DNA of 64,000 bases from Bacteriovoracia bacterium (GCA_030431635.1 JAUIIL010000001.1:372001-436000); one strand, 5' to 3'. Positions 35,191-43,926 are shown, counted from the stretch's first letter. Notes: generated by a model not told the origin, from the sequence alone. Translations and numbers: made by a program.

Positions 35191-35610
35191 ATGAAATATC
35201 TATTATTGGCCCTTTCATTGAGTTTACCATTGAGCTCATACTCAGCGTGCTCATCTTCTAAGCCTTCTGATGAACTATTAACAAAAGACGAAATTACCGA
35301 GCTTAGAGGAATAAAAAAGAGAATAGTAAAAATATCACAAAAAATTGAACAATTAACTGATAAGATGATTGTAAGAGACTTAAGTCCTCTTTCAGCAAAT
35401 GGTCCTGCTTTAAAAAACTTCAAAAAAATTCTTAAAGCTACACACAAAGATATAAAAACGGATCAGAGCATCACTTTAGAAGCTTCATTAGTTAAGAATT
35501 TTTCAACTATACTTGAACTAGAGCAAAAAGACGCAAAAACGAGGCTTAGAATTCTTACTGGACGTGAAGAAGGTGGATGCAAAATATTTAATGATGTTTT
35601 AGACGTTTAA
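35191..35610 (+). CDS. Small secreted protein, unknown
   Basis: The 139-residue protein has a signal peptide (MKYLLLALSLSLPLSSYSA); the following Cys20 could be lipidated, although YSAC is a poor lipobox. The rest is helical and lysine-rich (LRGIKKRIVKISQKIEQLTD). GAGGAG precedes the ATG. No family was recognised. The 239-base gap upstream contains a possible TTGTCG/TATGTA promoter (weak) and a TTTGAG-AC-CTCAAA inverted repeat after the methylase gene. Confidence 0.6.
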   Translation: MKYLLLALSLSLPLSSYSACSSSKPSDELLTKDEITELRGIKKRIVKISQKIEQLTDKMIVRDLSPLSANGPALKNFKKILKATHKDIKTDQSITLEASLVKNFSTILELEQKDAKTRLRILTGREEGGCKIFNDVLDV

Positions 35611-35727
35611 TTGGACTGAGCCCTTCATAATACTGACTTAGCGTGAAAAACAGATTTTTGAAACAAGATTTATAGAAAAGCTGAGATATACTGCTTAACT
35701 TTGTTAGATTTTTAACTGGAGAATAAA

Positions 35728-36171
35728 ATGAAACTTTTTTCACTTCTTTTTCTTTTCTCCCTTTTGGGCAAGTCTGAAGAAGTAGGCTTAATTCGACATG
35801 TGATGTGTATAAAAGCAATTAATAATGTCAAAGTTGTTGGAACAGAAACAATGATTGAGTTAAGTTCAAAGTCTAAATCTGAGGTGGATAAAAAAACCAA
35901 AGAAGAACTTAACCAATGTGTCAAAGAAGCTAAAGAATTAGTCTCTCAACACAATGAAAACGTTCATTTTACTTTTCATGCCTATGATATTTTGAAAACT
36001 AATTACTATGTTTATGGTTCATTCCCAACTAATCATAGAGAAATTAATGATTACTTAGAGAGTGTTGTTAAAAACCAACCAAGAGAAGATAGACTGTTTG
36101 AAGTCAAAGCCGTTGTGAAAAAAAATGGCAAAGTGAAAAACTATCAGACGAGAGAAATTTGGGGCTTATAA
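35728..36171 (+). CDS. Small exported protein, unknown
   Basis: The 147-residue protein has a short hydrophobic start (MKLFSLLFLFSLLGKS) consistent with a signal peptide, then VGLIRHVMCIKAINNVKVVG and a lysine-rich C-terminal half. TGGAG lies upstream of the ATG. It is not recognised. The gene holds no GGCC tetramer. It precedes trmH by 26 bases and could be co-transcribed. Confidence 0.55.
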   Translation: MKLFSLLFLFSLLGKSEEVGLIRHVMCIKAINNVKVVGTETMIELSSKSKSEVDKKTKEELNQCVKEAKELVSQHNENVHFTFHAYDILKTNYYVYGSFPTNHREINDYLESVVKNQPREDRLFEVKAVVKKNGKVKNYQTREIWGL

Positions 36172-36197
36172 AAAAACAAAGCAGGGTATAAAGTTGT

Positions 36198-36878
36198 ATG
36201 TTTGACTATAATGAACTCATTGGCATTAATGAAAAAAATTGGAATTACCAATATGTTTTGGAGAAGCTTACTCCTTTTACAACTCCTGAGCGTCTAGAGA
36301 AGATTAAACGGGTTATTGAAGGCAGAACAAAAAATATTGGCGTTTTAATGGAGCGGGTTTGTGACATGGGAAATATGGCCGCTGTTATCCGTTCTATGGA
36401 AAATCTTGGTTTTCAAAAACTCGATATCATTGAATCTGAAAAAATCAAATTAAGCTCAAGAGTCACTAACGGTGCCCACAAGTGGGTAGAGAGAAGAAAG
36501 TGGGATAATGTCGTTAATTGTATGGAAAAACTTAAAGCGCAAGGCCACCAAATTGTGGCCACCTCACTGCAAGTTGATAGCGTTCCCATGACTCAAATTG
36601 ACTTTACCAAACCAACAGTCGTTTGTTTTGGAAATGAAAAAGATGGAGTTAGTCAGGAGCTTCTTAAGTACACTGATATTAACTGCACGATTCCAACTGT
36701 TGGCTTCTCACAAAGTTTTAATATTTCTGTGGCAGCAGCGATTTTACTAAGCTATATAAAGCTTCAACGGGAAGAGAAACTTGGAAAGCAAGGGGATCTT
36801 TCTGAACGAGAAAAAGAAATTCTAAAAGCACACTATCTTATTAAGTCCTGCAAAAATCCTGAGCGTTATTTTCAGTAA
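36198..36878 (+). CDS. trmH: TrmH-family (SpoU) tRNA/rRNA 2'-O-methyltransferase
   Basis: The 226-residue SPOUT enzyme shows the knot motifs: NIGVLMERVCDMGNMAAVIR near 50 (motif 1), CFGNEKDGVSQELL (motif 2) and CTIPTVGFSQSFNISVAAAI (motif 3). The sequence and length fit TrmH, which makes Gm18 in tRNA. An rRNA target cannot be excluded. Confidence 0.85.
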   Translation: MFDYNELIGINEKNWNYQYVLEKLTPFTTPERLEKIKRVIEGRTKNIGVLMERVCDMGNMAAVIRSMENLGFQKLDIIESEKIKLSSRVTNGAHKWVERRKWDNVVNCMEKLKAQGHQIVATSLQVDSVPMTQIDFTKPTVVCFGNEKDGVSQELLKYTDINCTIPTVGFSQSFNISVAAAILLSYIKLQREEKLGKQGDLSEREKEILKAHYLIKSCKNPERYFQ

Positions 36879-37720
36879 CGACTTCCTCTGAGTTCTGACT
36901 CATAAAACCACCAAGAATAACCAATGGCCCAAGCCCACTGAGATGTGTCAACTAAAAGAGGACTCTCTTCATTTTGGGCCCCATTTAGACTTAAGTGTTG
37001 TACGCCACTAAAAAAAGTGTGCTTTTTTTTCAAAGTGAAGGCCATTCCTAGATAAAGTCCTGTTTGAAGGTATCCTGCTTTCGCGTCGTAGTAAGGTCTT
37101 GATGAAGTGACGTACTGTGGATCGACTTGGTAATAGTAATCCATATATTTTTCTGTGGCCCATCTGATATCAATCCCACTAAAAAGAATCAGATCAGGAT
37201 GAAGAAATTTTTCTCGCACAAAAAAAAGAAAAGGATTAAAGACAAATCCTCTCTCATCAAAACGCTTCCAATCTGTAGAGATAGCATAGCGAAGAGGAAG
37301 AGCGAGGGAGAGTCGGTAGGGTGTTTTCCCTGTACTTCTTTTCAGTCTTATAATGAGACTAGGACCAAATTCTCCCAATCCATCAAGATCTGGCATTCCA
37401 CTGCGCACGGGGTTTTCATCTGAGCGCGAAGAAAAAGTGAGGCTTCCACTAAAGCTGAGTTCATAATTGGGATTTTGAATAAAGCGTCCTCTGATACCTG
37501 CGTCTTCATCGGCCCTTAAAGTCTCTCCTCGGTACAGTCCAGTTGGAAAAGGAAAAGTGTAAACCTGACTTCTGGATGCACCTGGGTAATCAGGTACAGA
37601 CACTGAAATAACACCGGCCCCAAGTTCTAAAAGAGGCAATGAGTCTTTAGAGGTTGTTCGTGTCACTTGCCCTAGAGTGGCCAAGGGCATTATAAGAAAA
37701 AGGATAATGAAGTATTTCAC
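36872..37720 (-). CDS. MipA/OmpV-family outer-membrane protein
   Basis: The 282-residue protein has a signal peptide (MKYFIILFLIMPLATLGQ). The MipA/OmpV pattern follows: ELGAGVISVSVPDYPGAS, VYTFPFPTGLYRG, then barrel strands. The C-terminus is WAIGYSWWFYESELRGSRY. MipA of E. coli is a scaffold for murein hydrolases; other members are porin-like. The 3' end overlaps trmH by 7 bases on the other strand. Confidence 0.8.
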   Translation of the reverse strand: MKYFIILFLIMPLATLGQVTRTTSKDSLPLLELGAGVISVSVPDYPGASRSQVYTFPFPTGLYRGETLRADEDAGIRGRFIQNPNYELSFSGSLTFSSRSDENPVRSGMPDLDGLGEFGPSLIIRLKRSTGKTPYRLSLALPLRYAISTDWKRFDERGFVFNPFLFFVREKFLHPDLILFSGIDIRWATEKYMDYYYQVDPQYVTSSRPYYDAKAGYLQTGLYLGMAFTLKKKHTFFSGVQHLSLNGAQNEESPLLVDTSQWAWAIGYSWWFYESELRGSRY

Positions 37721-37791
37721 GAAGTTAAAATGACACAGCGTCTGTCATCTTGTCATTAACAAAGTGTGAGAATTAAAGTACTCTGCGTGCC

Positions 37792-38592
37792 ATGAAACCT
37801 TTTTTAAAATGGGCCGGAAATAAATACAAAAGCGTTGAGCGGATTAAAGGTCTTCTTCCTCAAGGCAGAAGACTTATTGAACCATTTTCAGGAACTGGAG
37901 CACTGTTTCTTAATACTGATTATGAAGAGTATTTATTGACTGATAGTAATAGCGATCTGATTGATACTTTTATTTCTCTCAAGGAAGGACAGGAAGAGTT
38001 TATTGAGTTTGTGAGAAGTTTTTTTACGTCAGAAAATAATACTGAAGAAAAGTTTTATCAGTGGAGAGAAACTTTTAATCAAACTAAAGATGTAAGTCTA
38101 AAGAGTGCTCTTTTTATTTATCTTAATCGTCATTGTTATAATGGGCTTTGCCGCTATAACAAAAGCGGTCAATTTAATACTCCATTTGGGCGGTATAAAA
38201 CTCTTTATTTTCCCGAAGAGGAGATGCGCTATTTTTATCAGAAGGCCCAAAAAGCTTCTTTTCAAGTCAGAGACTTTGAAGAAGTGATGCTAGAAGCCAG
38301 AGAAGGGGATGTTATTTACTGCGATCCTCCTTACGTTCCTTTAAGTAAAACCGCCAGTTTCACTTCTTATGGTGAGGGCGGTTTTAATGAATCTAAACAA
38401 GTTCGTCTTGCTCGTGTGGCCGAACTCGTTGCCCATAGAGGAGTTCCTGTTCTCATCTCAAATCATGAAACAGATTTTACTCTCAAAGAATATGAGAGGG
38501 CCCAAATTGAAAAGTTTGAAGTCAGAAGAACGATTTCAACAAACGCGAGTAAGAGAGAAAATGCTCCTGAGCTTCTTGCTCTTTTTACCTAA
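37792..38592 (+). CDS. dam: Dam-family DNA adenine methyltransferase (GATC)
   Basis: The 266-residue D12-class enzyme has FLKWAGNK at the start, the SAM motif PFSGTGALFLN, RYNKSGQFNTPFGRY, and the catalytic DPPY at 178-181. This set matches Dam, which methylates adenine in GATC. No restriction enzyme gene is adjacent, so it is an orphan regulatory/repair-type methylase. It is followed after 9 bases by greB. Confidence 0.9.
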   Translation: MKPFLKWAGNKYKSVERIKGLLPQGRRLIEPFSGTGALFLNTDYEEYLLTDSNSDLIDTFISLKEGQEEFIEFVRSFFTSENNTEEKFYQWRETFNQTKDVSLKSALFIYLNRHCYNGLCRYNKSGQFNTPFGRYKTLYFPEEEMRYFYQKAQKASFQVRDFEEVMLEAREGDVIYCDPPYVPLSKTASFTSYGEGGFNESKQVRLARVAELVAHRGVPVLISNHETDFTLKEYERAQIEKFEVRRTISTNASKRENAPELLALFT

Positions 38593-38601
38593 GATTGTCC
38601 T

Positions 38602-39075
38602 ATGAAAAATTATATCTCTCATGGTGGTTATCAAAAACTTCTCAGCGAGTATGAAGAGCTTCTTCACAAGGAGAGACCTAAAATTTGTGAGGTCATTGCT
38701 TGGGCCGCAGGTAATGGTGATAGGAGTGAGAACGCGGACTATATTTATGGAAAAAAACGCTTAAGAGAAATTGATAAAAGGCTTCGCTTTCTCGCTGGTA
38801 GGCTTGAGAAGAGTGAGGTTGTTGATTATCTTAAATCTCCTAGTGAGAAAGTTTTATTTGGGGCCAGTGTTGAACTAGAAAATGAAAATGGAGTAAAGAG
38901 TTTTATTATTGTAGGAGCTGATGAAATTGAGACGAAAGAAAATAAAATCAGCTATCTTAGTCCCATTGGGAAAGCTTTAATGGGGAAGTCCTCTGGAGAT
39001 GTTGTATTAGTCAATGCTCCTAAAGGAGACCAAGAATGGAGAATTCTAAAAGTGCATTATCAAAAATGGGATTAA
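38602..39075 (+). CDS. greB: Transcription elongation factor GreB
   Basis: The 157-residue protein carries the GreA/GreB coiled-coil signature including the acidic tip (AAGNGDRSENADYIYGKKRL) and a C-terminal FKBP-like half (YLSPIGKALMGKSSGDVVLV). It promotes transcript cleavage in backtracked RNA polymerase. GreB is preferred over GreA because of the AWAAGNGDRSENADY variant. Its 3' end overlaps an opposing gene by 56 bases. Confidence 0.9.
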   Translation: MKNYISHGGYQKLLSEYEELLHKERPKICEVIAWAAGNGDRSENADYIYGKKRLREIDKRLRFLAGRLEKSEVVDYLKSPSEKVLFGASVELENENGVKSFIIVGADEIETKENKISYLSPIGKALMGKSSGDVVLVNAPKGDQEWRILKVHYQKWD

Positions 39076-39532
39076 CAAGACATACACTTCTGTCTTGATT
39101 AATTTTATATTTTTCAACTCCCTCATCTAAAATAAGATCTTTCATTAAGAATTTCCCCTTAAGCTTTTCAATCACAGTAAAATCTTCTGTTTGAGTTAGG
39201 TTTTTCAAAGGGAGTTTAAGTTTTAAATGGTAGAGTTCTTGGTTTTTCTCAATTCGTTTTTTAGGGGAGCGAGCTTTAATAGTTCTCACTCTCAAGAAAT
39301 TTCTTATTTTAGGTTCAAGAGTTTTAAGTTCAATAACACTATTGCCCCAAATGGAACTAGTTACTTTTTTAGCGAGCATTTTGATTTCTGAGTTCTCTTC
39401 AATGACTCTTATAACTAAAAAATCTTCTTCGACTTTCTCATATTTTTGAGAAATGAGCTCCATTTCACAATGGTAGAGAATTTTAGAGAAGGAGCAAAAA
39501 CAGAAGAAAAACAAAAATAAATTTAATCTCAT
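39020..39532 (-). CDS. Small exported protein, unknown
   Basis: The 170-residue protein begins with a hydrophobic stretch (MRLNLFLFFFCFCSFSKILY) that may be a signal peptide. The rest is strand-rich and lysine/glutamate-rich with no recognised motif. It overlaps the greB 3' end by 56 bases tail to tail. A genuine gene is likely but not certain. Confidence 0.5.
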   Translation of the reverse strand: MRLNLFLFFFCFCSFSKILYHCEMELISQKYEKVEEDFLVIRVIEENSEIKMLAKKVTSSIWGNSVIELKTLEPKIRNFLRVRTIKARSPKKRIEKNQELYHLKLKLPLKNLTQTEDFTVIEKLKGKFLMKDLILDEGVEKYKINQDRSVCLVNPIFDNALLEFSILGLL

Positions 39533-39651
39533 AAGAAGTTAGCTACCATTAACTATGGTATACTCGCAAGAAAGAATAAAATGAGAGCGGGAAATCAAGA
39601 TTGCCTGTCTTGTGAGTTTTTGCTAACTTTCAGATTGATGAGGGAGATGTC

Positions 39652-39927
39652 ATGGCGCTAATTAAGGCGAGAATAAGAGGAATAGCTAAAGAGTTTAGTT
39701 GTGATGCAGGGCAGACATTACTTGACGCAGCAATTGCAGCTGGAGTTAATCCTCCTTTTAGCTGCAGCGCAGGGGCTTGCCAAATGTGTAAGGCCAGCGT
39801 TGATTCAGGTGAGGTGTCATGCATCGAAGAAGGCTCCCAAACCCATCAAGCTGGTGGGGGTAATGTTTTGACTTGTCAGTCAATTATGAAATCTGATGAA
39901 ATATCAATTAGTTTTTTAAACTCTTAA
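39652..39927 (+). CDS. Plant-type [2Fe-2S] ferredoxin
   Basis: The 91-residue protein has four cluster cysteines, Cys38, Cys43, Cys46 and Cys75, in the CX4CX2C...C arrangement (SCSAGACQMC ... LTC). It is an electron carrier of unknown partner. GAGGGAG lies upstream of the ATG. It is followed by a small basic/acidic protein gene 10 bases on, perhaps co-transcribed. Confidence 0.9.
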   Translation: MALIKARIRGIAKEFSCDAGQTLLDAAIAAGVNPPFSCSAGACQMCKASVDSGEVSCIEEGSQTHQAGGGNVLTCQSIMKSDEISISFLNS

Positions 39928-39937
39928 GGAGAAAGTT

Positions 39938-40153
39938 ATGGAAGTTGTGAAAGAGACAAAAGAGTACACTATTTATAAAAAGAAATCTGGGCGCTACGGT
40001 GTCAAAGATAAGTCAAAAAAATGGGTTAACTCTGAAGAGAAAGTCAAAATTCTTCTTAGCGAGGGGTTAATTAAAGTCACTCCGAAGAAAAAAGAGGAAC
40101 CAGCTGAGGTTGAGCAAACAGAAACTGAGTCCGAACCTTCTGCTGAAGCTTAA
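39938..40153 (+). CDS. Small charged protein, unknown
   Basis: The 71-residue protein has a folded-looking N-terminal part (YTIYKKKSGRYGVKDKSKKW) and a highly acidic tail (EEPAEVEQTETESEPSAEA). AAGGAG lies at the right distance before the ATG. It may be co-transcribed with the ferredoxin. No family recognised. Confidence 0.7.
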   Translation: MEVVKETKEYTIYKKKSGRYGVKDKSKKWVNSEEKVKILLSEGLIKVTPKKKEEPAEVEQTETESEPSAEA

Positions 40154-40170
40154 TTTTTCTCTTATATCGT

Positions 40171-40215
40171 CCAGTCTTGTTCCATTTTACTTTTAAGATG
40201 GGTAAGCAAGACTGG
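40171..40215. other. Long imperfect hairpin after the ferredoxin pair
   Basis: CCAGTCTTG (40171-40179) pairs perfectly with CAAGACTGG (40207-40215), and inner CCAT/ATGG can extend it across a bulge. There is no T run, so it is not a plain terminator. It may be an RNA processing or stability element. Confidence 0.55.
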
Positions 40216-40255
40216 AGAGTTAAGTTTTCTAAAACAATCATTAAAAAATAAAAGG

Positions 40256-40292
40256 AGTTATCCTAATTTTAATTTTTAGGGGATAACTTTTT
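40256..40292 (+). terminator. Rho-independent terminator
   Basis: AGTTATCC and GGATAACT form an 8-bp stem, extended inside by TAA/TTA pairs, followed by TTTTTC. It probably ends the ferredoxin transcript. Confidence 0.8.
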
Positions 40293-40361
40293 CTTAAGAC
40301 TTGTGTCTGAATTCATAATTCCAAGCTCTTGGAATTTCATTTATGAAAATTATTTTGAAAA

Positions 40362-40404
40362 GTACCAGAATGAATTTTTGCGGTACCAGAATGAATCTTT
40401 CTGG
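40362..40404. promoter_or_regulatory. Tandem operator-like repeats upstream of the HTH gene
   Basis: GTACCAGAATGAAT occurs twice (40362-40375 and 40383-40396) with a 21-base period, two helical turns. The second copy also forms CCAGAA/TTCTGG. They lie 32-74 bases before an XRE-type regulator gene, as expected for autoregulation. Confidence 0.55.
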
Positions 40405-40435
40405 CAATGATTGAGTTTCGAGGCAAAATAATTTT

Positions 40436-40735
40436 ATGAATGAAAAACCCTCTCTTCCTTTTAAAGAGAATCTGCAGCTTTTATTAAAACAAAAAAAACT
40501 AAAAGTGAGCACATTGGCCCGAGAACTTGGGATGAATAAAAGCACTCTTCATAACTATCTTAACGGTTCTGTTCCTCAAAGTGTTAAGGCGATTAAAAAG
40601 CTCGCCACCTTTTTTAACTTGGAGGTCGATGAGCTTGTTTTTCATTCTCTCAAAAAGAAAAAAGAGTCAAATGATGAAGCTCAATCTTTGGAAGGAGAAT
40701 ATGTATTAACGATTTACAAGAAGGAATCCCAATGA
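40436..40735 (+). CDS. XRE/Cro-CI family HTH regulator
   Basis: The 99-residue protein has a helix-turn-helix at about 22-55 (LKVSTLARELGMNKSTLHNY, then LNGSVPQSVKAIKKLATFF), typical of the Cro/C1 fold. The C-terminal 35 residues are charged and may bind a partner. It overlaps the next gene by ATGA, so the two form an operon. Tandem repeats upstream suggest self-regulation. The ribosome site is weak (GAGG 13 bases upstream). Confidence 0.82.
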   Translation: MNEKPSLPFKENLQLLLKQKKLKVSTLARELGMNKSTLHNYLNGSVPQSVKAIKKLATFFNLEVDELVFHSLKKKKESNDEAQSLEGEYVLTIYKKESQ

Positions 40736-41088
40736 AAATAGCTATTTTAGAACCAACAAAAGACTGGGATTTTCTTTATAAAGATGCTTTTTTGAACTCT
40801 GATTATGAGTTATGTTTTTTTCGTGATTTTGAGGACTATAAGCTTGGGAGAAAGAGCGAAGTCATAACCTTTATTGATTTTGAAATTCTTCTGGGCCTAA
40901 GTCTTAGTGAAAAAAAGCTTCTTTCAAAGCCCACTGTGGTTTGCCTACTCCCTCATTTCAATCCAGAAACTTATCAACTGGCCACTCCCTTTTTTCTTAT
41001 GGCCATTGTAAAAAATAAGGCCCTTTTCAGTCGTAATCTTCGTGAAATCATGGATATAGAAGGTGTTAAAATTCTAACAGGCATGTAA
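40732..41088 (+). CDS. Unknown protein coupled to the HTH regulator
   Basis: The 118-residue protein overlaps the HTH gene by ATGA. Its alternating strand-helix pattern (KIAILEPTKDWDFLYKDAF, VITFIDFEILL, VVCLLPHFNP) recalls a response-regulator receiver-like fold, but the phospho-acceptor Asp is not clear. It may modulate the upstream regulator. No family recognised. Confidence 0.6.
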   Translation: MKIAILEPTKDWDFLYKDAFLNSDYELCFFRDFEDYKLGRKSEVITFIDFEILLGLSLSEKKLLSKPTVVCLLPHFNPETYQLATPFFLMAIVKNKALFSRNLREIMDIEGVKILTGM

Positions 41089-41155
41089 TATCTTCAGTTT
41101 TCATTGTGGAAAATACTGGAACTGATAATATCGTCTCAATATTGTTGGAGTCCTA

Positions 41156-41752
41156 ATGATAAGACTTATGTATTTTATGTTTTCTCTTCTTTTTCTGAAT
41201 CTTGGGTTGGCCCAGGATAGCTATGACAGAGGATATTACTATGCTCATAAGTGCCGCTTGAGAGAGTACTCGGTTGCTGGAGAAGAAAAGGATGCTAATA
41301 GTCTTCTTGCCCCAGGAACAAATACAGCAATTTTAGAGAAGACTTTTTATGCGGGAACAATGAAGAGAGGGGAGGCCATTTGTTATAATCTTCCGGTTGA
41401 AGGCATTAGTCTTAATAGCAATATACAAAGTGATGAGCTGGTTAAGTTGTACCAAAAACTCTCCCGTCAAGGGGCCGATGAAACTGTGGTCAGATGGGAG
41501 ATGGAGAAGCTTTTAAGGCACGACCTTGTTTTGAAACCTATTATGGTTTTAGAGTTTGATACAAGGCATGGAATGCGGGTAGGTCTTGATTACCGCCGGG
41601 ATAACCATGAGGTGGGGGATGAGTATCCTTGCCAGACAGATTTTAGGCAAGGAACTAAAAACGTGCGCTTCACAAAGCAGAGAATCGTTCAAGATTTCTC
41701 ATTAGGCTCTCACACTATAACGCTAGACTGTAGTCCAGTTTTAACTGAATAA
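41156..41752 (+). CDS. Secreted protein, unknown
   Basis: The 198-residue protein has a signal peptide (MIRLMYFMFSLLFLNLGLAQ) and three or four cysteines in the mature part that could form disulfides (HKCRLREY, AICYNLP, YPCQTDF, LDCSPV). GGAG lies five bases before ATG 41156. No family recognised; it is probably periplasmic. Confidence 0.6.
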   Translation: MIRLMYFMFSLLFLNLGLAQDSYDRGYYYAHKCRLREYSVAGEEKDANSLLAPGTNTAILEKTFYAGTMKRGEAICYNLPVEGISLNSNIQSDELVKLYQKLSRQGADETVVRWEMEKLLRHDLVLKPIMVLEFDTRHGMRVGLDYRRDNHEVGDEYPCQTDFRQGTKNVRFTKQRIVQDFSLGSHTITLDCSPVLTE

Positions 41753-41753
41753 T

Positions 41754-41984
41754 TTAAACTGCTCTGGCCATATTCTCATCACCTGGGGTGTAGAGAATCC
41801 AATGCCTAGAATCCTTATCAAAAGAAATGCTCTCACCAGTGCAAAGAACTCCAACGAGGTTTTTTCCAGCACTGTCTTTGCCGTGAATTTCAAAATATTT
41901 CCAACGGTGATTCCAGTCAATATATCTTACTTTGACGCCTCTTTTTGAACCGGCCAACTCCCATAGTTGCTCAAGTGTGATCAT
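41754..41984 (-). CDS. Small protein, unknown
   Basis: The 76-residue product starts at ATG 41984, preceded by AAGGAG with good spacing; the longer frame to 42041 has no ribosome site. It is strand-rich with aromatic residues (VRYIDWNHRWKYFEIHG). It converges with the secreted-protein gene, one base apart. No family recognised. Confidence 0.6.
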   Translation of the reverse strand: MITLEQLWELAGSKRGVKVRYIDWNHRWKYFEIHGKDSAGKNLVGVLCTGESISFDKDSRHWILYTPGDENMARAV

Positions 41985-42135
41985 GCCCTCTCCTTGGTTA
42001 TTCCCTTTCTTTATTTTCGGAAACTCTAGAGAAAAAAACAAGCGAAAATTCGCTATATGTTAAAGCGTATATTCCTGGAGTGTTGCCAGAAAGAAGAACT
42101 CCTTATTAAATAGCTCTAGTAAAGAAGGAGAGTTT

Positions 42136-42645
42136 ATGAGTGAAAAAGCGACTTCTAAGGCCACAATTGGCGCCGGATGTTTTTGGGGAGTTGAATATAT
42201 ATTTGAAAGAATTGCTGGCGTTTTGAATGCGGTTTCTGGCTATAGTGGAGGAGAGGTTGAAAACCCAACCTATCAAGAAGTATGCACGGGAACGACAGGA
42301 CATGCGGAAGTTGTGCAGCTTGAGTTTGATCCTGGTGTGATTAGCTTTAAAGAAATACTTGATTATTATTTTCGCTCTCACGATCCTACTCAACTCAATG
42401 GACAAGGACCAGATTTAGGTCATCAATACCGCTCAGTTGTTTTTTATCATAATGAGGGACAAAAAAAAGAAGTGGAAGACTTCATTCAGAAGCTCAATGA
42501 TGGAGAGTATTTTGACGCTCCGGTTGTGACTGAAGTGAAGGAATTGAAAAAATTCTATCCAGCGGAAGAATACCATCAAGATTACTACTCAAAGAATAAT
42601 CAAAGACCTTATTGTCATGTTTTGCGTGAGAGTTTTAAGCTTTAG
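42136..42645 (+). CDS. msrA: Peptide-methionine (S)-S-oxide reductase MsrA
   Basis: The 169-residue protein has the MsrA signature GAGCFWGVEYIF with catalytic Cys, GYSGG, GTTGHAEVV, and HDPTQLNGQGPDLGHQYRS. It repairs methionine-S-sulfoxide in proteins. msrB lies separately at 47475. AAGGAGAG lies before the ATG. The length fits the single-domain enzyme. Confidence 0.95.
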   Translation: MSEKATSKATIGAGCFWGVEYIFERIAGVLNAVSGYSGGEVENPTYQEVCTGTTGHAEVVQLEFDPGVISFKEILDYYFRSHDPTQLNGQGPDLGHQYRSVVFYHNEGQKKEVEDFIQKLNDGEYFDAPVVTEVKELKKFYPAEEYHQDYYSKNNQRPYCHVLRESFKL

Positions 42646-43674
42646 TTACTGTTCTGTCTGCGAATTTATTTTTTTTGTTTCACCAAAATCTAAGGTGAAA
42701 AAGTCTTGTGGAGACACTTGGTTTTCTTTTAAAGCATTTTCAAGGTCGATGAGAGGTTGTTCTATGGATTCATCAGTCAAAGGAAATGTTCCAAAATGAA
42801 TACCTAAGCTTTGCTCACATCCAAGTTCTTTGTGGGCCTTAACGCTTTCCTCAGGATTTACGTGAGCATTTTTCATAAACCATCGCGGTTCATAATGCCC
42901 GATAGGTAAGAGGCAAAGTTTAAAAGGGCCATAAGTTCTTCCAATATAGTTGAAATGATCAGAATAACCAGTGTCTCCAGCAAAATAGATTTTTCCCTCT
43001 TTTGTTTCTAAAATAAAGCTTCCCCATAGGTGCTCTCTTCTATCATCAATCCATCTAGCAGACCAATGCTGGGCCCTTTCAAAAGTAATAGGAATTTGTT
43101 TTACGCTTTGTCTATCTTTCCAATCCATTTCAAGAAAACGGGTTTGTTCTTTTTCTTCTAATAAATTTGAGCTACCTAATCCAAAGAGAATGAGAGGATT
43201 ATCTCTTTGAGCAATTTTAGTTAGTGTTGGAACATCAAAATGATCGTAGTGATTGTGACTAACTAGAACAATATCGATAGGAGGAAGAGAGTCAAAGGCC
43301 ACTCCTGGAAGTCTTACTCTTTTAGGGCCAATCCAACTAAAGGGAGAAGCTCTATCAGCATAGGTCGGATCGGTTAAAATATTCACTCCTTGAACTTGAA
43401 TGAGAACAGTTGAATGATTAATAAAAGTAAGAGAGATTCCTTCTTTTACTCGCGTTTGTGGAACTTGTTGTTGGCTTGATTCTACCCACTCTGGCCAAGT
43501 GGCCTTATCTCCAGAAAAACGCCACTTGAGAAGAGTCCATAGAGATTTATCAGTTTGAAGTGAATTATAATTTGAAAACTTCTCTCCATTAAAGTGATCA
43601 GACTTAGGGCCATGATAACCTTGCGGTGACATACAGGAGAGGAGAGAGAAAAGAAGAGGTAATAGTTTGATCAT
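42646..43674 (-). CDS. Metallo-beta-lactamase-fold lipoprotein (NAPE-PLD/UlaG-like)
   Basis: The product of about 342 residues starts with a lipoprotein signal (lipobox LLSC). The metal-binding motif is VLVSHNHYDHFD, and IYFAGDTGYSDHF and GIHFGTFPLT follow, as in the NAPE-PLD-like hydrolases. The substrate is unknown, perhaps an N-acyl phospholipid. Envelope location is predicted. ATG 43674 is chosen for the signal peptide; no ribosome site is obvious. It diverges closely from the DUF2905 gene. Confidence 0.82.
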   Translation of the reverse strand: MIKLLPLLFSLLSCMSPQGYHGPKSDHFNGEKFSNYNSLQTDKSLWTLLKWRFSGDKATWPEWVESSQQQVPQTRVKEGISLTFINHSTVLIQVQGVNILTDPTYADRASPFSWIGPKRVRLPGVAFDSLPPIDIVLVSHNHYDHFDVPTLTKIAQRDNPLILFGLGSSNLLEEKEQTRFLEMDWKDRQSVKQIPITFERAQHWSARWIDDRREHLWGSFILETKEGKIYFAGDTGYSDHFNYIGRTYGPFKLCLLPIGHYEPRWFMKNAHVNPEESVKAHKELGCEQSLGIHFGTFPLTDESIEQPLIDLENALKENQVSPQDFFTLDFGETKKINSQTEQ

Positions 43675-43701
43675 AATAAATACTTTTTGTATAACAATAA
43701 T

Positions 43702-43926
43702 ATGAATCTCCATCCAGTGGCCAAAGTTTTTTTCTTGATTTCCTTAGTCAGTTTTTTGCTGGGTAGTTTGTGGCAGTTTACTGGAGGAAATATACCTTTA
43801 GGAAAACTCCCTGGAGATATTCATTTTAAGAATGGAAACTCTTCCTTTTATTTCCCTCTGACAACCTGTTTAGTCATTAGTGCTCTCGTTTCTTTCCTGA
43901 GTTATTTATACCGGAATATAAAGTAA
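43702..43926 (+). CDS. DUF2905 small membrane protein
   Basis: The 74-residue protein has two membrane helices around GKLPGDIHFKNGNSSFYFPL, the DUF2905 hallmark. ATG 43702 gives the usual family N-terminus; an upstream in-frame ATG (43687) would overlap the divergent promoter. Function unknown. Confidence 0.82.
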   Translation: MNLHPVAKVFFLISLVSFLLGSLWQFTGGNIPLGKLPGDIHFKNGNSSFYFPLTTCLVISALVSFLSYLYRNIK

